Source: JBCCQH01 sp039024435
Lineage (GTDB): Bacteria; Bacteroidota; Bacteroidia; J057; JADKCL01
NCBI GenBank assembly: GCA_039024435.1
Contig: JBCCQH010000146.1
Location: forward strand, 1 to 14,262
DNA length: 14,262 nucleotides
Reading direction: 5' to 3'
Part shown: piece after piece, positions 1 through 6,013 of the stretch
How the letters are laid out: each line of letters opens with the position of its first letter
Numbering within the stretch: the first letter of the stretch is position 1
Notes under the pieces: model-generated
Seen by the model: only the letters and a program-made list of their open reading frames with translations
Told to the model about the DNA's origin: nothing
Databases searched by the model: none
Made by a program: the position numbers and the translations under genes

Positions 1-1
1 A

Positions 2-118
2 TTCGAGTCAATCAAAATGGTGGAGGAAACGCTGGAGATAGCCTTTCGACAATTGCAGAAAGTTCCCGAGAAGATCAAACGCATGACTGAGTTTCCTTTC
101 CTAAAAATTACTCTTTAG
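2..118 (+). CDS. C-terminal end of an unrecognised protein (partial)
   Basis: The frame is open from the window edge to a TAG at 116-118 and gives 38 residues ending EFPFLKITL. The composition is that of an amphipathic helix (VEETLEIAFRQLQKVPEKI), so it could be the tail of a real protein whose body lies to the left. I do not recognise the family. Base composition here and up to about 300 is clearly more AT-rich than the pth-to-osmC block, so it may belong to an accessory segment such as a transposase or a recently acquired gene; that is inference only. If translation began at the ATG at 17 it would be a 33-residue peptide, which I consider less likely than a truncated long gene. Confidence 0.35.
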   Translation, partial: FESIKMVEETLEIAFRQLQKVPEKIKRMTEFPFLKITL

Positions 119-168
119 AAAACGATTTGGTATTAGAGGCAGCTTAAAATTGGTTTGTGAAATTTGCG

Positions 169-281
169 ATCGCAGAATTTTTTTATCCATCGAAGCTTAT
201 TTTGTAGTCCATAGCCAAAGCTATGGGCGAGAAAATAGCGGAAGAGGGGCAGAAAAAGATGCCATAGCAATATCGCAGAAT
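169..281. repeat. 10-bp direct repeat bracketing a 93-bp AT-rich spacer
   Basis: The decamer ATCGCAGAAT occurs at 169-178 and again at 272-281. Flanking bases differ on both sides, so the match is exactly 10 bp. The spacing would fit a target-site duplication around a small insertion, but the spacer ends show no terminal inverted repeat, so coincidence remains likely. Confidence 0.25.
207..268 (+). other. Hairpin with an alternative downstream pairing partner
   Basis: CCATAGC (209-215) and GCTATGG (220-226) form a perfect 7-bp stem with a CAAA loop, extended outward by a G-U and a G-C pair (207-228). The same GCTATGG can instead pair with a second CCATAGC at 262-268, so two mutually exclusive folds are possible. 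No U-tract follows either. It lies between the partial upstream frame and the pre-pth terminator; its role, if any, is unknown. Confidence 0.3.
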
Positions 282-337
282 AAAATTTGAGGAACCTCTT
301 AGACCGCCTCGCCGATACACAGAACGATACTCATCTT

Positions 338-377
338 GCAAAGCCGGCAGGGTCAAACTGACGGCTTTGCTGTTTTT
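338..377 (+). terminator. Intrinsic-terminator-like hairpin just upstream of pth
   Basis: GCAAAGCCG (338-346) pairs perfectly with CGGCTTTGC (362-370): a 9-bp stem with a 15-nt loop, followed at once by TGTTTTT (371-377). This is a good match to a rho-independent terminator on the + strand. It ends only 14 bp before the pth start codon, so it either terminates the unseen upstream transcription unit or acts as an attenuator within the pth leader. Confidence 0.6.
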
Positions 378-379
378 CG

Positions 380-387
380 TAGATTTG
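380..387 (+). promoter_or_regulatory. Candidate Bacteroidota -7 element before pth
   Basis: TAGATTTG matches the Bacteroidota -7 consensus TAnnTTTG perfectly. A -33 TTTG at the usual 19-21 bp upstream is not present; ACTG at 357-360 is the closest, with 19 bp between. If used, transcription would begin at or next to the pth ATG at 392, giving a leaderless mRNA, or a 60-nt leader if translation began at the internal ATG at 452. Confidence 0.3.
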
Positions 388-391
388 TCCC

Positions 392-1093
392 ATGTCGATT
401 TTTCAGCGACTTATTGGCCAGAAAAAACCTCATGATCCGATCCCTCCCGAGATGAAGTACTTGATCGTTGGCCTGGGCAATCCCGGTGCCGAATATGCGG
501 ACAACCGCCACAACATCGGTTTTATGGTGGTGGACCAGTTGGCGGGAGAGCGGGAGGCAAGGTTCGCCCAGGACCGCCACGGCTACACTTGCACCATCCG
601 CATCAAGGGACGTCAAATCACCCTTTTGAAGCCCACGACCTACATGAACCTAAGCGGAAAAGCAGTCCGCTACCACCTCCAAATACTGGGGATCCCTCCG
701 GACAATTTGCTGGTGATCACCGATGACATTGCCCTTCCATTCGGAAAGTTGCGGTTGCGGGGAAAAGGATCCCACGGTGGCCACAATGGCCTGCGCAACA
801 TCGAGGAGGTCCTCGGGCAAAATAAATACCCCCGTTTGCGCTTTGGGGTGGGAGATGATTTTGCCCGCGGTGCCCAGGCCCACTATGTCCTTTCTGACTT
901 CAATGCCGAAGAGATCCCCGATCTGCCGGCCAAGATTGAGGCCATGACCAAAGCGGTAGTGGCGTTTGTGACCATTGGGCTATCGCGCACGATGAATGAA
1001 GTCAATCAGAAAAAGAAGCCTAAAGCCCCCCCCAAGCCCGCGACCCCCGAAGCTCCAGATCCTTCCCCCAATGGGGAAAAGTCCGGTGGATAG
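392..1093 (+). CDS. pth: Peptidyl-tRNA hydrolase
   Basis: Pth cleaves the ester bond of peptidyl-tRNAs that drop off the ribosome, recycling tRNA in the cytoplasm. The 233-residue product shows the whole bacterial Pth core: VGLGNPG at 26-32 (substrate Asn30), NRHNIGF with catalytic His40, YMNLSG with Asn86, TDDI with the catalytic Asp at 111, and GSHGGHNGL with Asn132. Residues 1-21 precede the core; a short basic/hydrophobic extension of this type is common in Bacteroidota Pth, so I keep the ATG at 392 over the internal ATG at 452. The C-terminal ~25 residues are a Pro/Lys-rich, probably disordered tail that makes the protein longer than the ~190 residues typical of the family. No Shine-Dalgarno sequence is visible. 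The function is certain; only the start is open. Confidence 0.96.
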   Translation: MSIFQRLIGQKKPHDPIPPEMKYLIVGLGNPGAEYADNRHNIGFMVVDQLAGEREARFAQDRHGYTCTIRIKGRQITLLKPTTYMNLSGKAVRYHLQILGIPPDNLLVITDDIALPFGKLRLRGKGSHGGHNGLRNIEEVLGQNKYPRLRFGVGDDFARGAQAHYVLSDFNAEEIPDLPAKIEAMTKAVVAFVTIGLSRTMNEVNQKKKPKAPPKPATPEAPDPSPNGEKSGG

Positions 1094-1172
1094 TTTCCCG
1101 CTGTGTTTTTACCTTCCCCAGAACAATGCTGCTGTGCCTCCGTTTAAATATAGGAGAACAACCCATCCGTAA

Positions 1173-1589
1173 ATGTCTGATCTGAAAAAAAACCGGCCTC
1201 AACCCGCCGTCCTGGATACAATCGACAAGCCGACCCTGGTGCTGGGGGCTTCGCTAAAGCCGCACCGCACTTCGTACGTTGCCGTCAATATGCTGCGGCA
1301 AAACGGCCATACCGTCTACGCACTGGGTGGACGCATCGGCATGATCCATGGGGTGCAAGTCGAGCGGGCCACGCCGGAAGCACAACTGCCCGAAGTTCAC
1401 ACCGTGAGCTTGTACATGAACGAGCAGCGCCAAGCCCCCTTCATCGATTTTATATTGGGCTTGCGGCCTCGGCGGATCATCTTCAATCCCGGGGCAGAGA
1501 ACGAAATCCTCTTCCAAAAGGCAAAAGAAGCCGGAATCGAGGTCAAAGAAGCCTGTACCCTGGTCATGCTGAACTTTCGTCAGTTCTGA
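1173..1589 (+). CDS. CoA-binding (CoA_binding_2 / YccU-type) Rossmann protein
   Basis: A 138-residue single-domain protein of the succinyl-CoA-synthetase-like CoA-binding fold. Visible landmarks are the nucleotide/CoA loop VLGAS at 23-27, the switch GHTVYALG around 45-52, RRIIFNPGAEN at 100-110 and the conserved ending EACTLVMLNFRQF (126-138, Cys128). These are the signatures of the small stand-alone CoA_binding_2 family, whose members bind CoA but have no firmly established reaction. The start ATG at 1173 leaves about 18 residues before the domain, usual for this family. An AGGAG at 1152-1156 lies too far upstream (16 bp) to act as a normal ribosome site. The 79-bp gap from pth shows no terminator, so cotranscription with pth is possible. 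Confidence 0.88.
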   Translation: MSDLKKNRPQPAVLDTIDKPTLVLGASLKPHRTSYVAVNMLRQNGHTVYALGGRIGMIHGVQVERATPEAQLPEVHTVSLYMNEQRQAPFIDFILGLRPRRIIFNPGAENEILFQKAKEAGIEVKEACTLVMLNFRQF

Positions 1590-1700
1590 TTGCAAGTCAC
1601 CCGACGGCAACCGCCCGGCGCAAAGTCGGCCAGCAGGCAGGAATCCGTTTGATTCAGGGAGTGGTTTTTGTTATTTTTAAACATACAAAAGTTTGTGAAC

Positions 1701-2099
1701 ATGTTCTCTGATATCCAATCCATCAAAACTGACGGTGTCCTTGTGAGTGTGCGGACAACTTATGTGGTCGAGCAAAGCAGTCCTCATCTGGATAACTACG
1801 TTTTTGCCTACAAAATTCAGATCGTCAATGAATCCTCCGCAACGGTGCAATTGCTGCGTCGCCGCTGGGTGATCACCGATGCCCTGGGGGACAAGCGAGT
1901 GGTGGAAGGAGACGGAGTCATTGGTCAGCAACCTACTCTCGCTCCTGGAGAATCCCACGAATACATCAGCGGATGCGATTTTTCTACCCCCATCGGGCAG
2001 ATGGAAGGCCATTATACCATGCAGCGCCTTCTCGATGACTCGGAGTTCGAGGTTCGCATTCCCCGCTTCTCCATGGTAGCTCCTTTCCTCTTAAATTGA
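1701..2099 (+). CDS. apaG: ApaG domain protein
   Basis: A 132-residue product consisting of one ApaG (DUF525) beta-sandwich domain. Diagnostic stretches are VQLLRRRWVITDALG (49-63), the glycine-rich GDGVIGQQPTLAPGE (70-84), SGCDFSTPIGQMEGHYTM (90-107) and the C-terminal IPRFSM. In enterobacteria ApaG has been linked to Co2+/Mg2+ efflux and the fold recurs in eukaryotic FBXO3; the biochemical role is not settled. A longer reading from a TTG at 1668 would add 11 residues, but those are AT-derived and outside the domain, and ApaG proteins usually begin just before a segment like DIQSIKTDGVLVSV, so ATG 1701 is preferred. The osmC-family gene begins 8 bp after the stop base, indicating one transcript. 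Confidence 0.93.
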   Translation: MFSDIQSIKTDGVLVSVRTTYVVEQSSPHLDNYVFAYKIQIVNESSATVQLLRRRWVITDALGDKRVVEGDGVIGQQPTLAPGESHEYISGCDFSTPIGQMEGHYTMQRLLDDSEFEVRIPRFSMVAPFLLN

Positions 2100-2106
2100 T
2101 CCCATT

Positions 2107-2514
2107 TTGACGAAGACCGAAATTGAATACCGGGGCGGTTTGCGCACGGTGCTCACGCATACCCCTTCGGGCGAACAGCTCACTACCGACGCGCCCACCG
2201 ATAACCACGGCAAAGGGGAGGCATTTTCTCCTACTGATTTGATTGCGGCTTCGTTGATTTCCTGCATGGTCACCGTCATGGGCATTCAGGCAGACAAGCG
2301 CGGCATGAACATGGGCGAAGTGACCGGAAGCGTGGAGAAAGTCATGGTCACCAATCCCCGCCGGGTAGGCCAACTCAACATCAAAATCGATTTTGCGAAG
2401 CACAATCTTTCCGGAGCAGATCGTCAGGCGCTGGAACACGCCGCAATCAATTGCCCCGTAGCCCAAAGTCTGAGTCCGGACATCGTACAGCAGGCGCAGT
2501 TTACTTACGATTGA
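2107..2514 (+). CDS. OsmC/Ohr-family peroxiredoxin-like protein
   Basis: A 135-residue OsmC-family protein, probably a thiol-dependent hydroperoxide reductase in the cytoplasm. Both family cysteines are present: Cys53 in AASLISCMVTVMG and Cys116 in INCPVAQSL, as is the conserved block TDNHGKGEAFSPTDL (31-45). It belongs to the general OsmC branch common in Bacteroidota rather than clearly to Ohr. The start is a TTG at 2107; no in-frame ATG lies near, and the N-terminus read from this TTG (TEIEYRGGLRT) matches the expected beginning of the fold. The gap to apaG is 7 bp, so translation is probably coupled. It converges on parC with only 36 bp between the ends and no obvious terminator there. 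Confidence 0.92.
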   Translation: MTKTEIEYRGGLRTVLTHTPSGEQLTTDAPTDNHGKGEAFSPTDLIAASLISCMVTVMGIQADKRGMNMGEVTGSVEKVMVTNPRRVGQLNIKIDFAKHNLSGADRQALEHAAINCPVAQSLSPDIVQQAQFTYD

Positions 2515-2550
2515 TCGGAGGTAAATCGCCGAATGAAACCCCTATTGGGC

Positions 2551-5172
2551 CTAAAATAAGGTTGGTTGATCGTCATCCTCATTTTCGCGGGCATCTACAA
2601 CTTCAAAAGGAATGTCTTTGGGATCTCTAGGGACAAAGTCAGCCGGCGATTCTGGTTTCACTTCTGGTTCGGGCTCCGGCTCCTTGAAGCGCAACAGTTC
2701 CACCTTGCGGATTTTCTCGTCGGTGAGCTTATTTCCGGTTGCTTTCCAGCCCTTCACCCCGATGAAATGGGCCAGGTCCACCGCTTCATCCTCGACGCTT
2801 TTTTTGCTGTAGCGCAGCTTGATGACCGGTTCGGGCAGGCGGGTGGCAAAGATCAACTTGGCATGATCGGTTTCCGGCAAGAAGCTAAACGACGTGTCGT
2901 TGGTGCTCGTTTCGATGCGGAACCGTTTGGCGTAGTACCGCCCGGAAGCGGTATCCTGGTGGATCGCACTGACCACCGTTTCGGGCGCGAGCTTGCTGAT
3001 GTCCAGCATCTTGCCTTTGCCTTCGTAGCGGTTGGTGAGTTCAAAGGTAGTCGTCTCGTATGAACCATCCGCGTAGAGGACCAGCACCCGGTCGTCGGCC
3101 TTGAATTCACCCAATTTTTCTCCGACCCCGTCCGTGTTCAAGCGTTTGACGGTATCATCGAACCAGATGTCGATGCCGGGCAGAGTAGAGAGTCCTTTGG
3201 CTTTGAATTCCACGCTCCGCACCGGAAACTTGGTGACCATGTACCCACCGGCACTGCGGCCTTTGATGGCGAGATCGCCCATTTCCCAGTCAAATACCTT
3301 TTTGCGTAGCTTATTGCCCGGCTTCATCTTAACGGTCAGGGTTTCCGCTTCCCCGTTGGGATTGGCGGTAAAGTAGAAGACCTTGCCCGGCTTGCTGCTT
3401 TTGGTGAGAACGTACTCGCGGTCGCGGGTGATGCTCTTGACGTTAAAGCGCTTCGCGTAGGTCCGTTTGTCTTGATTGTCCTGGTAGACCATGTGATAGG
3501 TCATGCGGTCATCGCCCTTTTTCCAGACGGCGGCGTGGATGATATTTTTTCCGACAAACACCTTGTCCGCGACCCGCACCACTCGCATCGCACCACTGGC
3601 GAGGAAGACGATGATGTCATCGATGTCCGAGCACTCCACCACGAAATCATCCTTTTTTAGGCTGGTGCCGATGAAGCCATCCTTTGCATTCATGTAGAGC
3701 TTCTGGTTGGCAACGGCGACCTGAGTGGCATTGATCGTGTCAAAGGTGCGGATTTCCGTGCGGCGTTCCCGGTCTTTGCCGTACTTGTCGAGCAAATGCT
3801 GGAAATAGTCCACCGCGTAATCGGTGAGGTGGGCGAGATGGTGCTTCACCTCCTCCAACTGTTCTTCGAGTCCCCGGATGAATTCATCCGCTTTGAAGCT
3901 GTCGAACTTCGAGATGCGCTTGATCTTGATTTCGGTGAGCCGAATGATGTCGTCGCGGGTCACCTCGCGTACAAGCAGATTTTTGAAGGGGTCCAGGCCC
4001 TTGTCGATGGCCGTGATCACGCCTTCCCAGGTTTCTTCTTCTTCGATGTCGCGGTAGATGCGGTTTTCGATGAAGATTTTTTCCAGCGAGGACAGGTGCC
4101 ATTTCTCTTCCAGTTCCCGCTTTTTGATTTCCAGCTCCAATTTCAGCAGCGCCACTGTCTTGTCGGCACTGAGTTTGAGCATGGAGCGCACGTCGGTAAA
4201 GACCGGCTTGTCATCGATGATGATGCAGCAGTTCGGCGAAATCGAAACTTCACAGTTGGTGAAGGCGTAGAGGGCATCGGTGGCGATGGCCGGGTGGATG
4301 CCCGACGGCAGGTGAACGACGATTTCGACGTCGCGGGCCGTGTTGTCATCGATCTTACGGACTTTGATTTTGCCGCGGTCGTTTGCCTTGAGGATGGAAT
4401 CGATGACCGAGGTGGTGGTCTGTCCGTAGGGCAACTCTCGAATCACCAGCGTTTTTTTGTCCAACTCTTCGATTTTTGCCCGGCAGCGGACCTTGCCGCC
4501 GCGCTCCCCCCAATTGTAGTTCTCGACATCGATCATGCCCCCGGTGAGGAAATCCGGAAACAACTTGAAGGACCGACCGCGCAAGTAGGCGATGGAGGCT
4601 TCGCAGAGTTCGCGGAAATTATGGGGCAAAATTTTGGTGGACAGACCGACGGCGATGCCTTCCACCCCTTGGGCGAGGACCAGAGGAAACTTCACCGGAA
4701 GGGTGACCGGCTCGTTTTTGCGACCATCGTAGGACATCTGCCATTCGGTCGTCTTGTGGTTAAAAGCGACTTCCAGGGCAAATTTTGACAGGCGGGCTTC
4801 GATGTAACGGGGGGCGGCGGCGCTGTCGCCCGTCGCGATGTTGCCCCAGTTGCCCTGCGTTTCGATGAGCAGGTCTTTTTGCCCCAGATTGATGATCGCG
4901 CCGTTGATGGCCGCATCACCGTGGGGGTGGTACTGCATGGTTTGCCCGATGATATTGGCGACCTTATTGAAGCGGCCGTCGTCCATTTCCTTCATCGCGT
5001 GCAAAATTCGGCGTTGTACCGGTTTGAGGCCGTCCTCAATGTAAGGGACCGCCCGGTCCAGGATCACGTACGAAGCGTAGTCGAGGAACCAGCTTTCGTA
5101 CATTCCGGAGACGGCCACTGTTTCCTGCATCTCGTAGTCCTTTCCGTTCTCCGAGTTCATCTGTTCAGACAT
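2551..5172 (-). CDS. parC: DNA topoisomerase IV subunit A (ParC; GyrA/ParC family)
   Basis: The 873-residue cleavage/rejoining subunit of a type IIA topoisomerase that decatenates daughter chromosomes together with ParE. The winged-helix/tower part spans about 20-475, with QRRILHAM (53-60), YHPHGD (81-86) and the active-site Arg122-Tyr123 in AAAPRYIEARLSKFA. Residues ~480-800 form the beta-pinwheel. A true GyrA box (QRRGGKG) is missing; KGRSAGGYMV at 637-646 is the nearest equivalent, which favours ParC over GyrA. The acidic tail (831-873) ends QPTLF. At the quinolone-resistance positions the usual Ser is Ala87 and the usual acidic residue is Gly91. The start ATG has a strong ribosome site. 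parE is not adjacent; the next gene upstream on the same strand is an EF-hand-like protein separated by a terminator. Gyrase A is the only alternative and is less likely. Confidence 0.93.
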   Translation of the reverse strand: MSEQMNSENGKDYEMQETVAVSGMYESWFLDYASYVILDRAVPYIEDGLKPVQRRILHAMKEMDDGRFNKVANIIGQTMQYHPHGDAAINGAIINLGQKDLLIETQGNWGNIATGDSAAAPRYIEARLSKFALEVAFNHKTTEWQMSYDGRKNEPVTLPVKFPLVLAQGVEGIAVGLSTKILPHNFRELCEASIAYLRGRSFKLFPDFLTGGMIDVENYNWGERGGKVRCRAKIEELDKKTLVIRELPYGQTTTSVIDSILKANDRGKIKVRKIDDNTARDVEIVVHLPSGIHPAIATDALYAFTNCEVSISPNCCIIIDDKPVFTDVRSMLKLSADKTVALLKLELEIKKRELEEKWHLSSLEKIFIENRIYRDIEEEETWEGVITAIDKGLDPFKNLLVREVTRDDIIRLTEIKIKRISKFDSFKADEFIRGLEEQLEEVKHHLAHLTDYAVDYFQHLLDKYGKDRERRTEIRTFDTINATQVAVANQKLYMNAKDGFIGTSLKKDDFVVECSDIDDIIVFLASGAMRVVRVADKVFVGKNIIHAAVWKKGDDRMTYHMVYQDNQDKRTYAKRFNVKSITRDREYVLTKSSKPGKVFYFTANPNGEAETLTVKMKPGNKLRKKVFDWEMGDLAIKGRSAGGYMVTKFPVRSVEFKAKGLSTLPGIDIWFDDTVKRLNTDGVGEKLGEFKADDRVLVLYADGSYETTTFELTNRYEGKGKMLDISKLAPETVVSAIHQDTASGRYYAKRFRIETSTNDTSFSFLPETDHAKLIFATRLPEPVIKLRYSKKSVEDEAVDLAHFIGVKGWKATGNKLTDEKIRKVELLRFKEPEPEPEVKPESPADFVPRDPKDIPFEVVDARENEDDDQPTLF

Positions 5173-5177
5173 CTTCT

Positions 5178-5182
5178 CTCCT
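5178..5182 (-). promoter_or_regulatory. Strong Shine-Dalgarno site of parC
   Basis: Read on the - strand the bases before the parC ATG are GAGGAGAGAAG, placing AGGAG 5 nt from the start codon. This is unusual for the window, in which the other genes show no comparable site, and it fixes the parC start at 5172. Confidence 0.65.
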
Positions 5183-5263
5183 CAGATTTACGTTACAATC
5201 AAGTCTGAAAATTGCGCAATCCTGGCCTTGGGTGCAACCGCCAGTATCAACATACCAACGGGG

Positions 5264-5309
5264 AAAAATAATCCCCACTGAAGTCCCTAAGGGTAACTTG
5301 AGTGGGGAT
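5264..5309 (-). terminator. Intrinsic terminator of the EF-hand-like gene
   Basis: The arms 5271-5279 (ATCCCCACT) and 5301-5309 (AGTGGGGAT) are perfectly complementary; after one G-G mismatch the stem continues with AAGT/ACTT (5281-5284 with 5296-5299) and CCC/GGG (5285-5287 with 5291-5293). On the - strand the stem is followed by TATTTTT (5264-5270). It lies about 70 nt past the stop of the gene at 5380-5853 and before parC, so the two genes should be separate transcription units. Confidence 0.8.
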
Positions 5310-5379
5310 GGAGGGGCGCAGGACAAAGGCAGCTTTGAGGTGCGCAGTGCCGCCGCATTGTATATCCGTGCCGGTCGAC

Positions 5380-5853
5380 CTACTTGTCGAGCTGCTCGAG
5401 CAGCCAGTTCTTGGCTTTGTCGGTGGCGTTGTAGTTCTCGACGATGTAGCGAATCGTGCGGGCTTCTACGTCGGTGATGATGCCGTCGGCATCGGCCAGA
5501 CCCCAGATCACACCGGCGTCGTCGTAAGAAATCCGTCCGTCGCCCTGGCCCGAAGTCAGCTTGTCCGCCGCACCCAGCAGAGAAAGGTCATACTGCACTC
5601 CGCCGATGGTCTTGAAAACTTTGTCCTCGATGTAGGCTTTGGCCTTGTCGGTAACGTTGTAGTTTTCCAGGATGTACTTCAGGGTACGGTCCTCGACGCG
5701 GGTGATTTTGCCGTCTTCCATCGCGTCGGCCCAGATGGTTTTGGCATCGTCGAAAGAGATGCGGCCATCGCCGACGCCTTCGATTGCTTTTTCTGCAGCT
5801 TCGATCAGCGACTTGTCGTATTTGACTCCGTCAATGGTTTTGTAATCAGCCAT
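5380..5853 (-). CDS. Acidic protein of two tandem 76-residue EF-hand-like repeats
   Basis: A 157-residue protein made almost wholly of two copies of one unit (residues 5-72 and 81-148; 44 of 68 aligned positions identical, no gaps). Each unit opens KTI.GV.YD, contains GDGRIS(F/Y)DDA (28-37; 104-113), then a second acidic loop DGKITRVE / DGIITDVE (47-54; 123-130) and closes YI.ENYN.TDKAK. The loops follow the EF-hand core (D-G-x-I/S...E/D at loop positions 5-12) but lack some ligands at positions 1 and 3, so metal binding is plausible, not shown. There is no signal peptide or membrane segment, so it is probably cytoplasmic. Similar short 'DGRIS' proteins occur in Bacteroidota to my recollection, without known function. 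It has its own terminator, and a TACCTTTA sequence (-7-like) lies 9 bp before the ATG. The ATG at 5853 is the only start near the first repeat. Confidence 0.85.
   Translation of the reverse strand: MADYKTIDGVKYDKSLIEAAEKAIEGVGDGRISFDDAKTIWADAMEDGKITRVEDRTLKYILENYNVTDKAKAYIEDKVFKTIGGVQYDLSLLGAADKLTSGQGDGRISYDDAGVIWGLADADGIITDVEARTIRYIVENYNATDKAKNWLLEQLDK
5410..5613 (-). repeat. Second copy of the 228-bp-period internal duplication
   Basis: Encodes residues 81-148. It keeps the GDGRIS and DGxIT loops and the ENYN-TDKAK closing segment, but differs in the first helix (LSLLGAADKLTSG against KSLIEAAEKAIEG), so the duplication is old. Confidence 0.85.
5638..5841 (-). repeat. First copy of the 228-bp-period internal duplication
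   Basis: Encodes residues 5-72 of the EF-hand-like protein. The corresponding residues of the second copy lie exactly 76 codons (228 bp) further on, with no insertion or deletion between copies, which shows an in-frame tandem duplication. Confidence 0.85.
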
Positions 5854-5891
5854 AATCGGTGATAAAGGTATAGTGAATATTAAATTAGTTT

Positions 5892-5905
5892 CCGTGACGT
5901 TACGG
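5892..5905. promoter_or_regulatory. 14-bp near-palindrome upstream of the EF-hand-like gene
   Basis: CCGTGACGTTACGG is symmetric at 12 of 14 positions and sits about 40 bp before the start codon of the - strand gene, where an operator would be expected. No transcription factor can be named from it. Confidence 0.25.
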
Positions 5906-6013
5906 TGCCGTGAAAATAGTAAACAAGCGGATAAAAGTACAGGCGTATCAGCCGTTTAGCTATGCAAGCGCGTAAACTGATGATTGAGTCCCGTAATCCA
6001 TTCCGCCATTGCT

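Noticed and set aside
166..173. GCGATCGC, identical to the cyanobacterial HIP1 octamer
   Set aside because: Only one copy was noticed, in a window whose genes are clearly Bacteroidota-like; a lone 8-bp palindrome is not informative.
1668..1700. TTG-initiated extension of ApaG
   Set aside because: The added residues come from an AT-rich stretch that looks like promoter DNA, and ATG 1701 gives the family-typical length.
3796..4788. 330-codon open frame on the + strand opposite parC
   Set aside because: It mirrors a strongly conserved ParC coding region, has no recognisable domain, and its Phe/Asp/Val-rich composition is what the complement of GC-biased codons gives.
5302..5862. 186-codon + strand frame opposite the EF-hand-like gene
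   Set aside because: It covers the two-repeat protein on the other strand and runs through that gene's terminator; the - strand protein has clear internal repeats and motif conservation between copies.
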